This document shows positions 6,607 through 12,354 of a stretch of DNA of 12,354 nucleotides, piece by piece (position 1 is the stretch's first letter; each line of letters opens with the position of its first letter). The DNA is from Verrucomicrobiota bacterium (GTDB lineage Bacteria; Verrucomicrobiota; Verrucomicrobiae; Chthoniobacterales; UBA10450), in contig QHOZ01000033.1 in the NCBI GenBank assembly GCA_003219495.1, positions 1 to 12,354 on the forward strand. The letters are read 5' to 3'. The notes beneath the pieces are model-generated. The model made no database searches. It saw nothing but the letters and a program-made list of their open reading frames with translations, and was not told the origin of the DNA. Both the position numbers and the translations under genes were made by a program.

Positions 6607-8007
6607 CTAACTCGCGTCGCGCGCGTACCAGTCCACCTTCCGCGTCACGTACATCACGACCGCGAGCACGACGAAGAGCGCGATCGCTCCCATGAGCAGC
6701 GCGTAATCCTGTTGGCGCAGCGTGATGTAGAGAAACGTGTAAACGCCGGCCAAGCCGGCGCCGATCATCATCGTGCGCACGCCACCGCCGAGGAAAAATC
6801 GGCAATACCAAGTGATCAGCAAGGTCGAGGCGACCGCCGCGACCAAATACGCCAGACCGAAACCGATGAATTCCGAGATCGAAAGCAACAGCAGATAAAA
6901 CAGACAGAGCGCAGCGCCGACCATCAGATATTGGAACGGATGAATTTTCTGACGCGCGGTGACTTCGAACAGGAAGAACGTCGTGAAAACGAGCACGAGA
7001 AAGAGCACACCGTATTTGATCGAGCGCTCGACATAACGATATGAATCCAGGATCGACAAGAACTGCGCGCCGAACATTGATTGCGAGACGGCTTGCGTGG
7101 TGAAGCGCTCGTTCCCGGTCCGACTCGTCCAGGATTGCGGATAATCGCGGCCGTAATAAGAAACTTTCCATTTCGCGTCGAATCCATCGGCGCGCACGTT
7201 GCGGTCCGCGGGCAAAAACGCGCCGAGAAATTTGGGATCCGGCCAATTCGATTTCAAGGTCGCTTCGTTTTGGACGCCAAATGGCGCGAAATAAATTCCT
7301 TCGCTGCCGTTGAAGTCGATCGAGATCGAAAATTCAACCGGCGCACCGAGCGGCTTCGCTTCTGCCAGCATCGCGGTTGCGCCGGTTGTGTAACCGGGAA
7401 CCTGCGAGCCGGGCAGCAACGGTCGTTTCGTTCCGCCCCAGTCGAGAACTAAACCTTCTCGCGTGCCGCGCAAATCGTTGATCGCGATCGTGACGAACGC
7501 GTCCTTCCATTGCACGTCTTTGATGTCGATCTTGAGTGTGCCGAAATCCGGCGGCGCAAATTTTCCGGAAAGTTTGGCCTGAACGCGAAACACCGCAGCC
7601 TCGTAAAGTCCACGTTTCAACTTCTGCGTTTCCGCATCGCTGGTCACGTTCAACAGCTCGGGAAGGAAATACGCAACGGCGGTCGCGGTTTCTTCCACCT
7701 CGCGTTTTTCCAATTTGCCATCAGGACCGGCAATTTCCTTCACCGCTTTGAATTTGTATTGATATGGAATTCCGAGAACCGGGCCGACCAGGCATTGCTG
7801 TTTCCCCCAGGAAGAAGTGATGTCGGCAACCGCTTCGTTCCGTCGGCTCAACCGGTCATTCAGCACCCCACTGATCATTCGGAGCGGGATCAGCAGAAGC
7901 AGAATCAAAATGCCGACGCCGATCAGCTTGATGATCGTGCGGTAGCGTTTTCCAAACGACGGCTGCGATTTGGGCAGAGGCGGCGGAGCTGCGGTAGCTT
8001 CAGGCAT
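6607..8007 (-). CDS. creD: Inner membrane protein CreD
   Basis: A 466-residue inner membrane protein with the CreD layout. A cytoplasmic N-terminus rich in Pro and Ala (1-20) is followed by one membrane helix (about 25-44), a large extracytoplasmic region (45-330), and five helices near 332-349, 358-376, 380-400, 408-429 and 434-454. Family signatures are DSYRYVERSIKYGVLFLVLV (321-340), the segment FFLFEV and the stretch RQKIHPFQYLMVGAALCLFY (352-371), followed by LLLLSISE. In Enterobacteria and Stenotrophomonas, CreD belongs to the CreBC regulon and affects envelope integrity, colicin E2 tolerance and beta-lactam response. No creB or creC kinase/regulator pair is next to it here. The gene converges on the pilus cluster (14-nt gap, no terminator seen) and diverges from the permease gene at 8138. 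ATG at 8007 is the only start giving the full first helix; no clear Shine-Dalgarno precedes it. Confidence 0.93.
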   Translation of the reverse strand: MPEATAAPPPLPKSQPSFGKRYRTIIKLIGVGILILLLLIPLRMISGVLNDRLSRRNEAVADITSSWGKQQCLVGPVLGIPYQYKFKAVKEIAGPDGKLEKREVEETATAVAYFLPELLNVTSDAETQKLKRGLYEAAVFRVQAKLSGKFAPPDFGTLKIDIKDVQWKDAFVTIAINDLRGTREGLVLDWGGTKRPLLPGSQVPGYTTGATAMLAEAKPLGAPVEFSISIDFNGSEGIYFAPFGVQNEATLKSNWPDPKFLGAFLPADRNVRADGFDAKWKVSYYGRDYPQSWTSRTGNERFTTQAVSQSMFGAQFLSILDSYRYVERSIKYGVLFLVLVFTTFFLFEVTARQKIHPFQYLMVGAALCLFYLLLLSISEFIGFGLAYLVAAVASTLLITWYCRFFLGGGVRTMMIGAGLAGVYTFLYITLRQQDYALLMGAIALFVVLAVVMYVTRKVDWYARDAS

Positions 8008-8127
8008 AAGGGTTTAAGTGGAAATACGGAGTCGAAGGGAAAATCTTTCACCTGACGAGGAAATTTTCGCCCGGTGAAGTAGTTGAATCCAAATCCGCCA
8101 TCCGCCGCATCACACAGGAAATAACCC

Positions 8128-8131
8128 GAGG
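8128..8131 (+). promoter_or_regulatory. Shine-Dalgarno site of the ADOP permease gene
   Basis: GAGG at 8128-8131 sits 6 nt before the ATG at 8138. It fixes the start of the permease. It is one of the few clear ribosome binding sites in the window. Most other genes here lack an obvious one. Confidence 0.6.
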
Positions 8132-8137
8132 TTTCCT

Positions 8138-10681
8138 ATGATCCAGGATTTCAAGTTCGCCTACCGTCAGCTTCTTAAATCCCCCGGCTTCACCGGCGTC
8201 GCGGTCATGACGCTCGCTTTGGCAATCGGCGTTAACTCCGCCATTTTCGCGCTGATCAACGGCGCGGTGTTGCGGCCGATGGTGCCGTTGCGACCGCACG
8301 AAGTGGTCAACGTTTTCAATTGCCGGCAGAACGCAGGCCACGATTACCGCCAGTTTTCCTACAACGAATATCGCGAGCTGCGCGAAAATCCCGGAGACCT
8401 GTTTGCCGATCTGGCCGCGCTCGAGTTCGCCGTCGCCGGCATTGGCCGGGACCATGAAATGCGCCGCAGCTTCGCATTCCTCACTTCGGAAAATTATTTC
8501 TCGTTGATGGGCGTTAAACCGTATCGCGGCCGCTTCTATACGGCGGAGGAATGCAAACCGAACGCTAATATTCCGGTAATCGTTGCGAGCTACGGCTTTT
8601 GGAAACGGCAGGGTGCGCGCGCGGATTTCGTCGGGAGTACGTTGCAAATCAACGGCCAGCCTTACACCGTGATCGGCATTTCGCCGGAAGGATTTTGTGG
8701 CGCGAGCGCGCTTATCTCACCCGACATTTGGGTGCCGCTCGGAATCCGCGGCCAACTCGGCTCCGCCTTTGGCGATTCCGAAAACATGCACGAATTGGAT
8801 AATCCGAAAAATTATTGCCTGAACCTCGTCGGCCGGATGCGCTCCGGCCTCACGATTGATTCGGCGAAATCTCGATTGCCAGTGATCTCGCAGCGCTTCA
8901 ACGCCATGCAGACCGATGCGGAATTTCAACGCGAAGTGCAAATCCAAAAACCGTCGCGCTTCAGCCTGAGCACATCGCCGGAAGATGACGGCCCGGTAGC
9001 GTTGATCGGCACCTTGCTCATGGCGATGGCCGGCGCGGTCCTGCTTATCGCATCATTAAATCTCGCCAACATGTTGCTCGCCCGCGGAACCGCGCGCGCG
9101 AAAGAAATCGCGTTGCGTCTCGCGCTCGGCGCATCACGTTGGCGGATCGTCAGACAATTACTGGCGGAAGGTTTACTCCTCGCACTTTGCGGCGGAGTAG
9201 TCGGCCTGATTCTGAGCGTTTGGTGCGACAATCTTTTGCTTCACTCGATGGCGTCGTTGCTCAACAACGTGAACTTCTCGTTCATTGTCGATCTTACGCC
9301 CGATGTTTCCGTGCTCGCGGTCACGTTTCTCTTTTGTTTGATCGCGACCGTGCTTTTCAGCCTCGGACCTGCGCTCAAAGCGACCAAGGCCGATCTCGTG
9401 AACGATTTGAAACAACAAGTTGGCGAACCGGCACGCATTGGACGGTTCAGCCGGTTCTTCGCGCCGCGTCACATTTCGGTCATGGCGCAGATCGCGCTCT
9501 CGCTCATGCTCCTTTTCGCGGCTGGATTATTTTTTCGCGGCGCGATAAAGGCAGCGGGATTGAATCCAGGATTCGTTGCGGCTGGCGATCTCGTCACCGA
9601 AATGGATTTCACTTTGGTGAAAAAAGAGGCGGCCGACGCGCGCCGTGAAGTTTTCAACATTATCCAACGCGCGCACGAGCTTCCCGGCGTCAAAGCAGCC
9701 GGTGTCGGCACAATGTTGCCTTACGGAAATTTCACCAACTCGCGCCGGATCATGTCGACGAAATCGACCTTGTCGACCGATGCGAAAGCGCCCGATCCCG
9801 GCGCGACCGCGCTCTGGACCGCGACCACGCCCGGATATTTCGAAGCGATCGGGGTGAAGATTTTGCGCGGCCGCGATTTCACCCAGGCCGAATGTGAAGA
9901 CAAAAATGGCCGCCGGATCGGCATCATCGATGAAATAATGGCGAAGAAACTCTTCCCGAATGAGGACGCGATCGGGCAGCATGTCCGTTACACCGTTCCG
10001 CCGAAGGACGGCTCGCCTAACGACATCGAAATCGTTGGAGTTGTAAACACGCACCGTCACGACGTGCAGGAGGATGTCGCTACGACGGGACGATTGTTCG
10101 TGCCGTTCGCGCAAGGTTATCTCGGCAATGTCTTCCTCCATATGCGGCTCAACACGCAGGATCGACAATCAGTCGCCGGAATGACTTCAACCGTGCGCTC
10201 GATGTTGCGCGGCATCGATCCCGATCTGCCGATCATCAACATGTCGCCCTATGTCGATCTTCTGGATCGGAGCGTTGGTCTTTGGGTTGTTAAACTCGGC
10301 GCGACGTTGTTCGGCGCCTTCGGTTGCATCGCGCTGTTGCTCGCAGTCGTCGGCGTTTACGGCGTCAAAGCTTATGCCGTCGCGTGTCGCACACGCGAGA
10401 TCGGTATTCGCATGGCCCTCGGCGCGCATCGTAAAGATGTTTTCGCGTTAATCATGCGGCAGGGCGCGATGCAGACCGCGCTTGCGATTCTGGTTGGACT
10501 TTTACTTTCGCTGGCTGCCGGCCGCGTGCTCTCGCAAATTCTGTATCAAGTCAGCCCGAGCGATCCGTTTGCGCTCATCACCTCGAGCTTGATGCTCGCT
10601 ACGGCGGCGCTGCTCGCCTGTTTTCTGCCAGCGCGCCGCGCCACTCACGTGAATCCGATCACCGCTCTTAGAACTGAGTAA
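8138..10681 (+). CDS. ADOP-type ABC transporter permease (MacB/FtsX duplicated)
   Basis: An 847-residue membrane protein made of two MacB/FtsX-like halves, the layout of acidobacterial duplicated orphan permeases (ADOP). It opens with DFKFAYRQLLKSPGFT (4-19), typical of this family, and a first helix at about 18-42. A periplasmic MacB_PCD-like domain covers about 45-280. Helices follow near 285-312, 337-362, 389-410 and 447-467, then a second periplasmic domain (about 470-710) and helices near 717-743, 768-797 and 808-832. Both FtsX signatures are present: AKEIALRLALGASRWRIVRQ (321-340) and RTREIGIRMALGAHRKDVFA (751-770). The C-terminus PARRATHVNPITALR is also typical. GAGG 6 nt before the ATG supports the start. 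No ABC ATPase is encoded next to it, which is usual for this class. Likely role is mechanotransmission or export of a lipophilic molecule or peptide with an ATPase encoded elsewhere; the substrate is unknown. Confidence 0.93.
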   Translation: MIQDFKFAYRQLLKSPGFTGVAVMTLALAIGVNSAIFALINGAVLRPMVPLRPHEVVNVFNCRQNAGHDYRQFSYNEYRELRENPGDLFADLAALEFAVAGIGRDHEMRRSFAFLTSENYFSLMGVKPYRGRFYTAEECKPNANIPVIVASYGFWKRQGARADFVGSTLQINGQPYTVIGISPEGFCGASALISPDIWVPLGIRGQLGSAFGDSENMHELDNPKNYCLNLVGRMRSGLTIDSAKSRLPVISQRFNAMQTDAEFQREVQIQKPSRFSLSTSPEDDGPVALIGTLLMAMAGAVLLIASLNLANMLLARGTARAKEIALRLALGASRWRIVRQLLAEGLLLALCGGVVGLILSVWCDNLLLHSMASLLNNVNFSFIVDLTPDVSVLAVTFLFCLIATVLFSLGPALKATKADLVNDLKQQVGEPARIGRFSRFFAPRHISVMAQIALSLMLLFAAGLFFRGAIKAAGLNPGFVAAGDLVTEMDFTLVKKEAADARREVFNIIQRAHELPGVKAAGVGTMLPYGNFTNSRRIMSTKSTLSTDAKAPDPGATALWTATTPGYFEAIGVKILRGRDFTQAECEDKNGRRIGIIDEIMAKKLFPNEDAIGQHVRYTVPPKDGSPNDIEIVGVVNTHRHDVQEDVATTGRLFVPFAQGYLGNVFLHMRLNTQDRQSVAGMTSTVRSMLRGIDPDLPIINMSPYVDLLDRSVGLWVVKLGATLFGAFGCIALLLAVVGVYGVKAYAVACRTREIGIRMALGAHRKDVFALIMRQGAMQTALAILVGLLLSLAAGRVLSQILYQVSPSDPFALITSSLMLATAALLACFLPARRATHVNPITALRTE

Positions 10682-10702
10682 GAAGATTTATCATCCTTCT
10701 TA
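10679..10702. other. Weak hairpin overlapping the permease stop codon
   Basis: TAAGAAG (10679-10685, including the TAA stop) pairs with CTTCTTA (10696-10702) around a 10-nt loop. The stem is AT-rich and no T-run follows, so terminator function is doubtful. The right arm overlaps the TTCATCC-type repeat tract. Confidence 0.25.
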
Positions 10703-10717
10703 ATTCATCCTTCATCC
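10690..10717. repeat. Short TTCATCC heptamer repeat tract
   Basis: Two exact tandem copies of TTCATCC lie at 10704-10710 and 10711-10717. A third copy with one mismatch (ATCATCC) is at 10690-10696, spaced by CTTCTTA. Read on the minus strand this is repeated GGATGAA, just past the 3' end of tRNA-Phe. The tract is too short to call a true satellite, but similar heptamer runs may occur in other intergenic gaps of this genome. Confidence 0.5.
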
Positions 10718-10728
10718 TTTGAAGGAGA

Positions 10729-10801
10729 TGGCTGGGGCCGGAATCGAACCGGCGACACGTGGATTTTCAGTCCACTGCTCTACCAACTGAGCTACCCAGC
10801 C
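10729..10801 (-). tRNA. tRNA-Phe (anticodon GAA)
   Basis: Read on the minus strand the gene is a complete 73-nt cloverleaf. Acceptor GGCTGGG (complement of 10795-10801) pairs with CCCAGCC (complement of 10730-10736). The D arm has GCTCAGTTGGTAGAGC. The anticodon stem GTGGA/TCCAC encloses loop CTGAAAA with anticodon GAA. The T arm is GCCGG-TTCGATT-CCGGC, and the discriminator base is A. The terminal CCA is not encoded (TCT follows), so it must be added after transcription. The gene lies 47 nt downstream of aat on the same strand and could be read from the aat transcript or from its own promoter. Confidence 0.97.
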
Positions 10802-10831
10802 GTTGCGAGCCGTCACTAGAGCAGAAAATCC

Positions 10832-10849
10832 AGCGCGCTCAAACGCGCT
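10832..10849 (-). terminator. Candidate hairpin just after the aat stop codon
   Basis: AGCGCG and CGCGCT (10832-10837 and 10844-10849) form a 6-bp GC-rich stem with a 6-nt loop. On the minus strand it begins with the last bases of the aat stop region and is followed by GGATTTTCTG, a short T-run. This is a modest intrinsic-terminator-like structure between aat and tRNA-Phe. If active it would limit read-through into the tRNA. Confidence 0.35.
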
Positions 10850-11451
10850 CAGAAAGTCCGCGACAGGTCCACCGCGCGATGCAGCATTTTCAAATAGCGC
10901 TCCCGCGAAATTTCAATCGCGGCGAACTGTTTCAAGTGCGGTGTGATCCATTGGGTGTCCAGGAGCGTAAATTTTTGCGCGCGCAAATGCTCCACGAGTG
11001 CAACCAGCGCGACCTTTGACGCGTCAGTCACGCGATGAAACATCGATTCGCCAAAGAACGCGCCGCCGACCGCGACGCCGTAGAGTCCGCCCGCGAGTTT
11101 GTTGTTCGTCCAAGCTTCGACGGAATGCGCGTAGCCGAGCTCGTGCAGATGCTCATAGCTCTCGATGATCTCGGCATTGATCCAAGTGTCCTTGCGTTTC
11201 GCGCATGCGCGAATCACTTCGCCAAAGCGATTGTCGATCTTGACCTCAAAAACTTTTTTCCGCGCGATGCGCCGCAGCGCGTGCGGCACATGAAAATCTT
11301 CCAGCGGAATGATCGCGCGCGGATCGGGCGAAAACCACGCGATCGAATCGTCGTCCATCGCCATGGGAAAAACTCCGAGCCGGTAACCTTGCAGCAAAAG
11401 CTCGGGATCAATCATCTGTGCGATTGGAAATCCATCGTTCGAAATTTGCAA
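10849..11451 (-). CDS. aat: Leucyl/phenylalanyl-tRNA-protein transferase
   Basis: A 200-residue cytoplasmic enzyme that moves Leu or Phe from aminoacyl-tRNA to proteins with N-terminal Arg or Lys, marking them for ClpS/ClpAP degradation (bacterial N-degron pathway). Visible family segments are LLLQGYRLGVFPM (18-30), WFSPDPRAIIPL (39-50), GYAHSVEAW (106-114), GGLYGVAVGGAFFGESMF (121-138) and LLDTQWITPHL (163-173). Glu135, Asp165 and Gln167 correspond, at a constant offset of 21, to E. coli Glu156, Asp186 and Gln188. The protein is shorter than the E. coli enzyme (234 residues) at the N-terminus. The longest start is TTG at 11451, with a stop codon three codons upstream. ATG at 11415 (residue 13) is an alternative; GGGGGA lies too close to the TTG to be a normal Shine-Dalgarno. 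tRNA-Phe, a possible donor, follows on the same strand. Confidence 0.93.
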   Translation of the reverse strand: MQISNDGFPIAQMIDPELLLQGYRLGVFPMAMDDDSIAWFSPDPRAIIPLEDFHVPHALRRIARKKVFEVKIDNRFGEVIRACAKRKDTWINAEIIESYEHLHELGYAHSVEAWTNNKLAGGLYGVAVGGAFFGESMFHRVTDASKVALVALVEHLRAQKFTLLDTQWITPHLKQFAAIEISRERYLKMLHRAVDLSRTF

Positions 11452-11452
11452 T
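11424..11452 (+). promoter_or_regulatory. Candidate promoter for the lipoprotein-guaA unit
   Basis: TTGGAA (11424-11429) and TGCAAT (11447-11452) are separated by 17 nt, and each matches the sigma-70 consensus at four of six positions. A transcript would start near 11459, about 20 nt before the lipoprotein ATG. The site lies inside the 5' end of aat, as it must, because only 28 nt separate the two divergent genes. Confidence 0.3.
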
Positions 11453-11479
11453 CCCCCGCTTCATTCCTAAAATGAGCGA

Positions 11480-11683
11480 ATGAGGCCCCTGTCGATTGTA
11501 TTCGCGATCGCGACCACCCTGCTCCTGGCCGCCTGCGCCGATCCGCTTGAGCAAACATCCGGCCAGGAAGTCGGCTCGCGCCTGGAGCGAGGCGTCACCG
11601 GCCAAGGACAACTCACGGAACGGGAAAGTCAGCGCGACTCGGGAGATCCCGCGAGTGCACACGGAATTCCGTCGCGCCCATGA
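11480..11683 (+). CDS. Small lipoprotein, hypothetical
   Basis: A 67-residue protein with a textbook lipoprotein signal: Arg at position 2, a hydrophobic core (LSIVFAIATTLLLA, 4-17) and lipobox LAAC with the acylated Cys at 19. Signal peptidase II cleavage would leave a mature protein of 49 residues that is polar, lacks cysteines other than the lipidated one, and contains a glycine-rich patch (RGVTGQGQLTE). The function is unknown, and no enzyme motif is present in so short a chain. The TGA stop (11681-11683) overlaps the guaA ATG (11680-11682) as ATGA, so the two are probably translationally coupled. ATG at 11480 is preceded only by a weak GAG. The next gene upstream, aat, is divergent, with a 28-nt gap. 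Confidence 0.7.
   Translation: MRPLSIVFAIATTLLLAACADPLEQTSGQEVGSRLERGVTGQGQLTERESQRDSGDPASAHGIPSRP
11661..11672. other. Perfect 12-bp palindrome before the guaA start
   Basis: ACGGAATTCCGT is a perfect palindrome inside the 3' end of the lipoprotein gene, ending 7 nt before the guaA ATG at 11680. In RNA it could fold only poorly because it has no loop. As DNA it could be a dimeric protein site, or simply chance. It occupies the position where the guaA ribosome binding site would be expected. Confidence 0.25.
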
Positions 11684-12354
11684 AGACCGCGGCGCCTCCG
11701 AGACATTCGAAGATTTTAATTCTCGATTTCGGATCGCAGTACACGCAGGTGATCGCGCGGCGGATTCGCGAGCTGCAAGTTTATTCCGAGGTCGTGCCGT
11801 TCAATCTCCCGGCCGCGGAGATTAAAAAAGCTGCTCCGAACGGAATCGTTCTCTCGGGCGGGCCGGCGAGCGTTTACGACAAAGACGCGCCGCAGATCGA
11901 CAAGGAAATCTTTTCGATAGGCATTCCGGTTCTCGGAATCTGCTATGGGCTGATGCAAATGGCGCATCATCTCGGTGGCGAAGTCGTTTTCACCGGACGC
12001 CGCGAGTATGGCGCCGGCATGTTGCAGATCACGAACGGGTCGCAGTTGTTCGACGGACTCGGTCCTCACCTCGACGTCTGGAACAGTCATGGCGACGAAG
12101 TGACCGCGCTCCCAAAAGGTTTTCTTACCGCCGGCCGCACGGACAGCTCCAATTTCGCCGCCGTCGAAGATCGACAACGGAAACTTTACGGCCTGCAATT
12201 TCATCCCGAAGTCGCGCACACGCCGCGCGGAAAAGAAATTCTGCAAAACTTCGTCTACCACATCTGCCGTTGCGCGATGGACTGGACGATGGGCTCGTTC
12301 ATTGAGGAAGCGTGCGCGCGCGTGCGCGAACAAGTCGGCGACGAAAAAGTTGTG
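11680..12354 (+). CDS. guaA: GMP synthase (glutamine-hydrolysing), 3' truncated
   Basis: The frame is open from ATG 11680 to the right edge, giving 225 residues of a protein that is usually about 510-525 long. It makes GMP from XMP, ATP and glutamine, the last step of guanine nucleotide synthesis, in the cytoplasm. The visible part is the class I glutamine amidotransferase domain: ILDFGSQYTQVIARRIRE (14-31), oxyanion-region GIVLSGGPASV, nucleophile Cys88 in GICYG (86-90), VWNSHGDE (133-140) and the His175/Glu177 pair in FHPEV. It ends in FIEEACARVREQVGDEKVV, immediately before the point where the ATP pyrophosphatase P-loop (SGGVDSS) should begin, so the synthetase domain lies beyond the window. 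The start is fixed by the ATGA overlap with the lipoprotein stop and by the usual distance to the first motif. The leader MKTAAPPRHS is a little longer than in many homologues. Confidence 0.95.
   Translation, partial: MKTAAPPRHSKILILDFGSQYTQVIARRIRELQVYSEVVPFNLPAAEIKKAAPNGIVLSGGPASVYDKDAPQIDKEIFSIGIPVLGICYGLMQMAHHLGGEVVFTGRREYGAGMLQITNGSQLFDGLGPHLDVWNSHGDEVTALPKGFLTAGRTDSSNFAAVEDRQRKLYGLQFHPEVAHTPRGKEILQNFVYHICRCAMDWTMGSFIEEACARVREQVGDEKVV

Noticed and set aside
6746..6760. GCCGGC-CAA-GCCGGC inverted repeat inside creD
   Set aside because: Both arms encode part of a conserved membrane region in GC-rich DNA. It is best explained by codon composition.
6515..7246. 243-codon open frame on the minus strand, arginine-rich
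   Set aside because: It overlaps creD in another frame on the same strand and runs into the end of the pseudo-receiver gene. Its Arg/Ala/His-rich composition is typical of a shifted reading of high-GC coding DNA.
8048..8647. 199-codon open frame on the minus strand across the start of the permease gene
   Set aside because: The permease start has a clear GAGG site and family N-terminus. The antisense product shows no recognisable features.
9527..10168. 213-codon open frame on the minus strand
   Set aside because: Antisense to the second periplasmic domain of the ADOP permease; no domain features.
10716..10725. CCTTTGAAGG as a terminator for tRNA-Phe
   Set aside because: Its loop would be only two bases and no T-run follows on the minus strand, so it cannot work as a normal intrinsic terminator.
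11452..11680. Guanine or other purine riboswitch upstream of guaA
   Set aside because: The lipoprotein coding sequence overlaps the guaA start and only 28 nt lie upstream of the lipoprotein, leaving no room for an aptamer; no aptamer core sequence was seen.
11716..12333. 205-codon open frame on the minus strand
   Set aside because: It lies fully antisense to the guaA amidotransferase domain, whose motifs (GICYG, FHPEV) are unambiguous. The minus-strand translation has no recognisable domain.
1..12354. CRISPR array, insertion sequence, integrase, phage or toxin-antitoxin genes
   Set aside because: No regularly spaced repeats, terminal inverted repeats, transposase or integrase motifs were found on either strand. 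The tRNA is intact and no integrase or duplicated tRNA end flanks it.

Overview
The window is a gene-dense bacterial chromosomal segment of mid-to-high GC by eye. It holds ten long protein genes, one probable small lipoprotein gene, one probable microprotein gene and one tRNA gene. A lone duplicated MacB/FtsX-type permease of the ADOP class, two adjacent PilT-type ATPases and TTCATCC-type intergenic repeats suggest Verrucomicrobiota (Chthoniobacterales-like) or a neighbouring phylum. That placement is inference from gene content; no rRNA or other marker fixes it.

Layout. Positions 1-950 (+) hold the 3' part of a fused SpmA-SpmB-type nucleoside-recognition membrane protein, cut by the left edge. 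Positions 1038-2219 (+) hold an FAD/NAD(P)H oxidoreductase of the ferredoxin-reductase/AIFM3 type. It abuts, tail to tail with no spacer, a membrane-anchored NTF2-like hypothetical protein (2220-2744, -).

Positions 2871-6592 (+) hold a co-directional type IV pilus motor cluster: a probable 27-residue single-helix membrane microprotein, a regulator joining a histidine-less HisKA-like helical segment to an intact receiver domain, pilT, a second divergent PilT-family ATPase, and a small protein that reads as a degenerate receiver. The last three genes are 9 and 3 nt apart. Two response-regulator-like proteins, one apparently able to be phosphorylated and one not, flanking two retraction ATPases is the most interesting arrangement in the window. 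It may be a dedicated control module for pilus retraction and twitching.

Positions 6607-8007 (-) encode CreD, convergent with the pilus cluster and divergent from an 847-residue ADOP-type permease (8138-10681, +) that has no ABC ATPase beside it. A short TTCATCC repeat tract then leads to tRNA-Phe(GAA) on the minus strand (10729-10801) and, upstream of it on the same strand, aat, the leucyl/phenylalanyl-tRNA-protein transferase. That enzyme can use Phe-tRNA as donor, so enzyme and donor tRNA are neighbours. Divergent from aat are a small lipoprotein gene and guaA (GMP synthase, cut by the right edge), joined by an ATGA stop/start overlap.

No CRISPR array, insertion sequence, rRNA or phage gene is visible. 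No gap between genes exceeds 300 bases.
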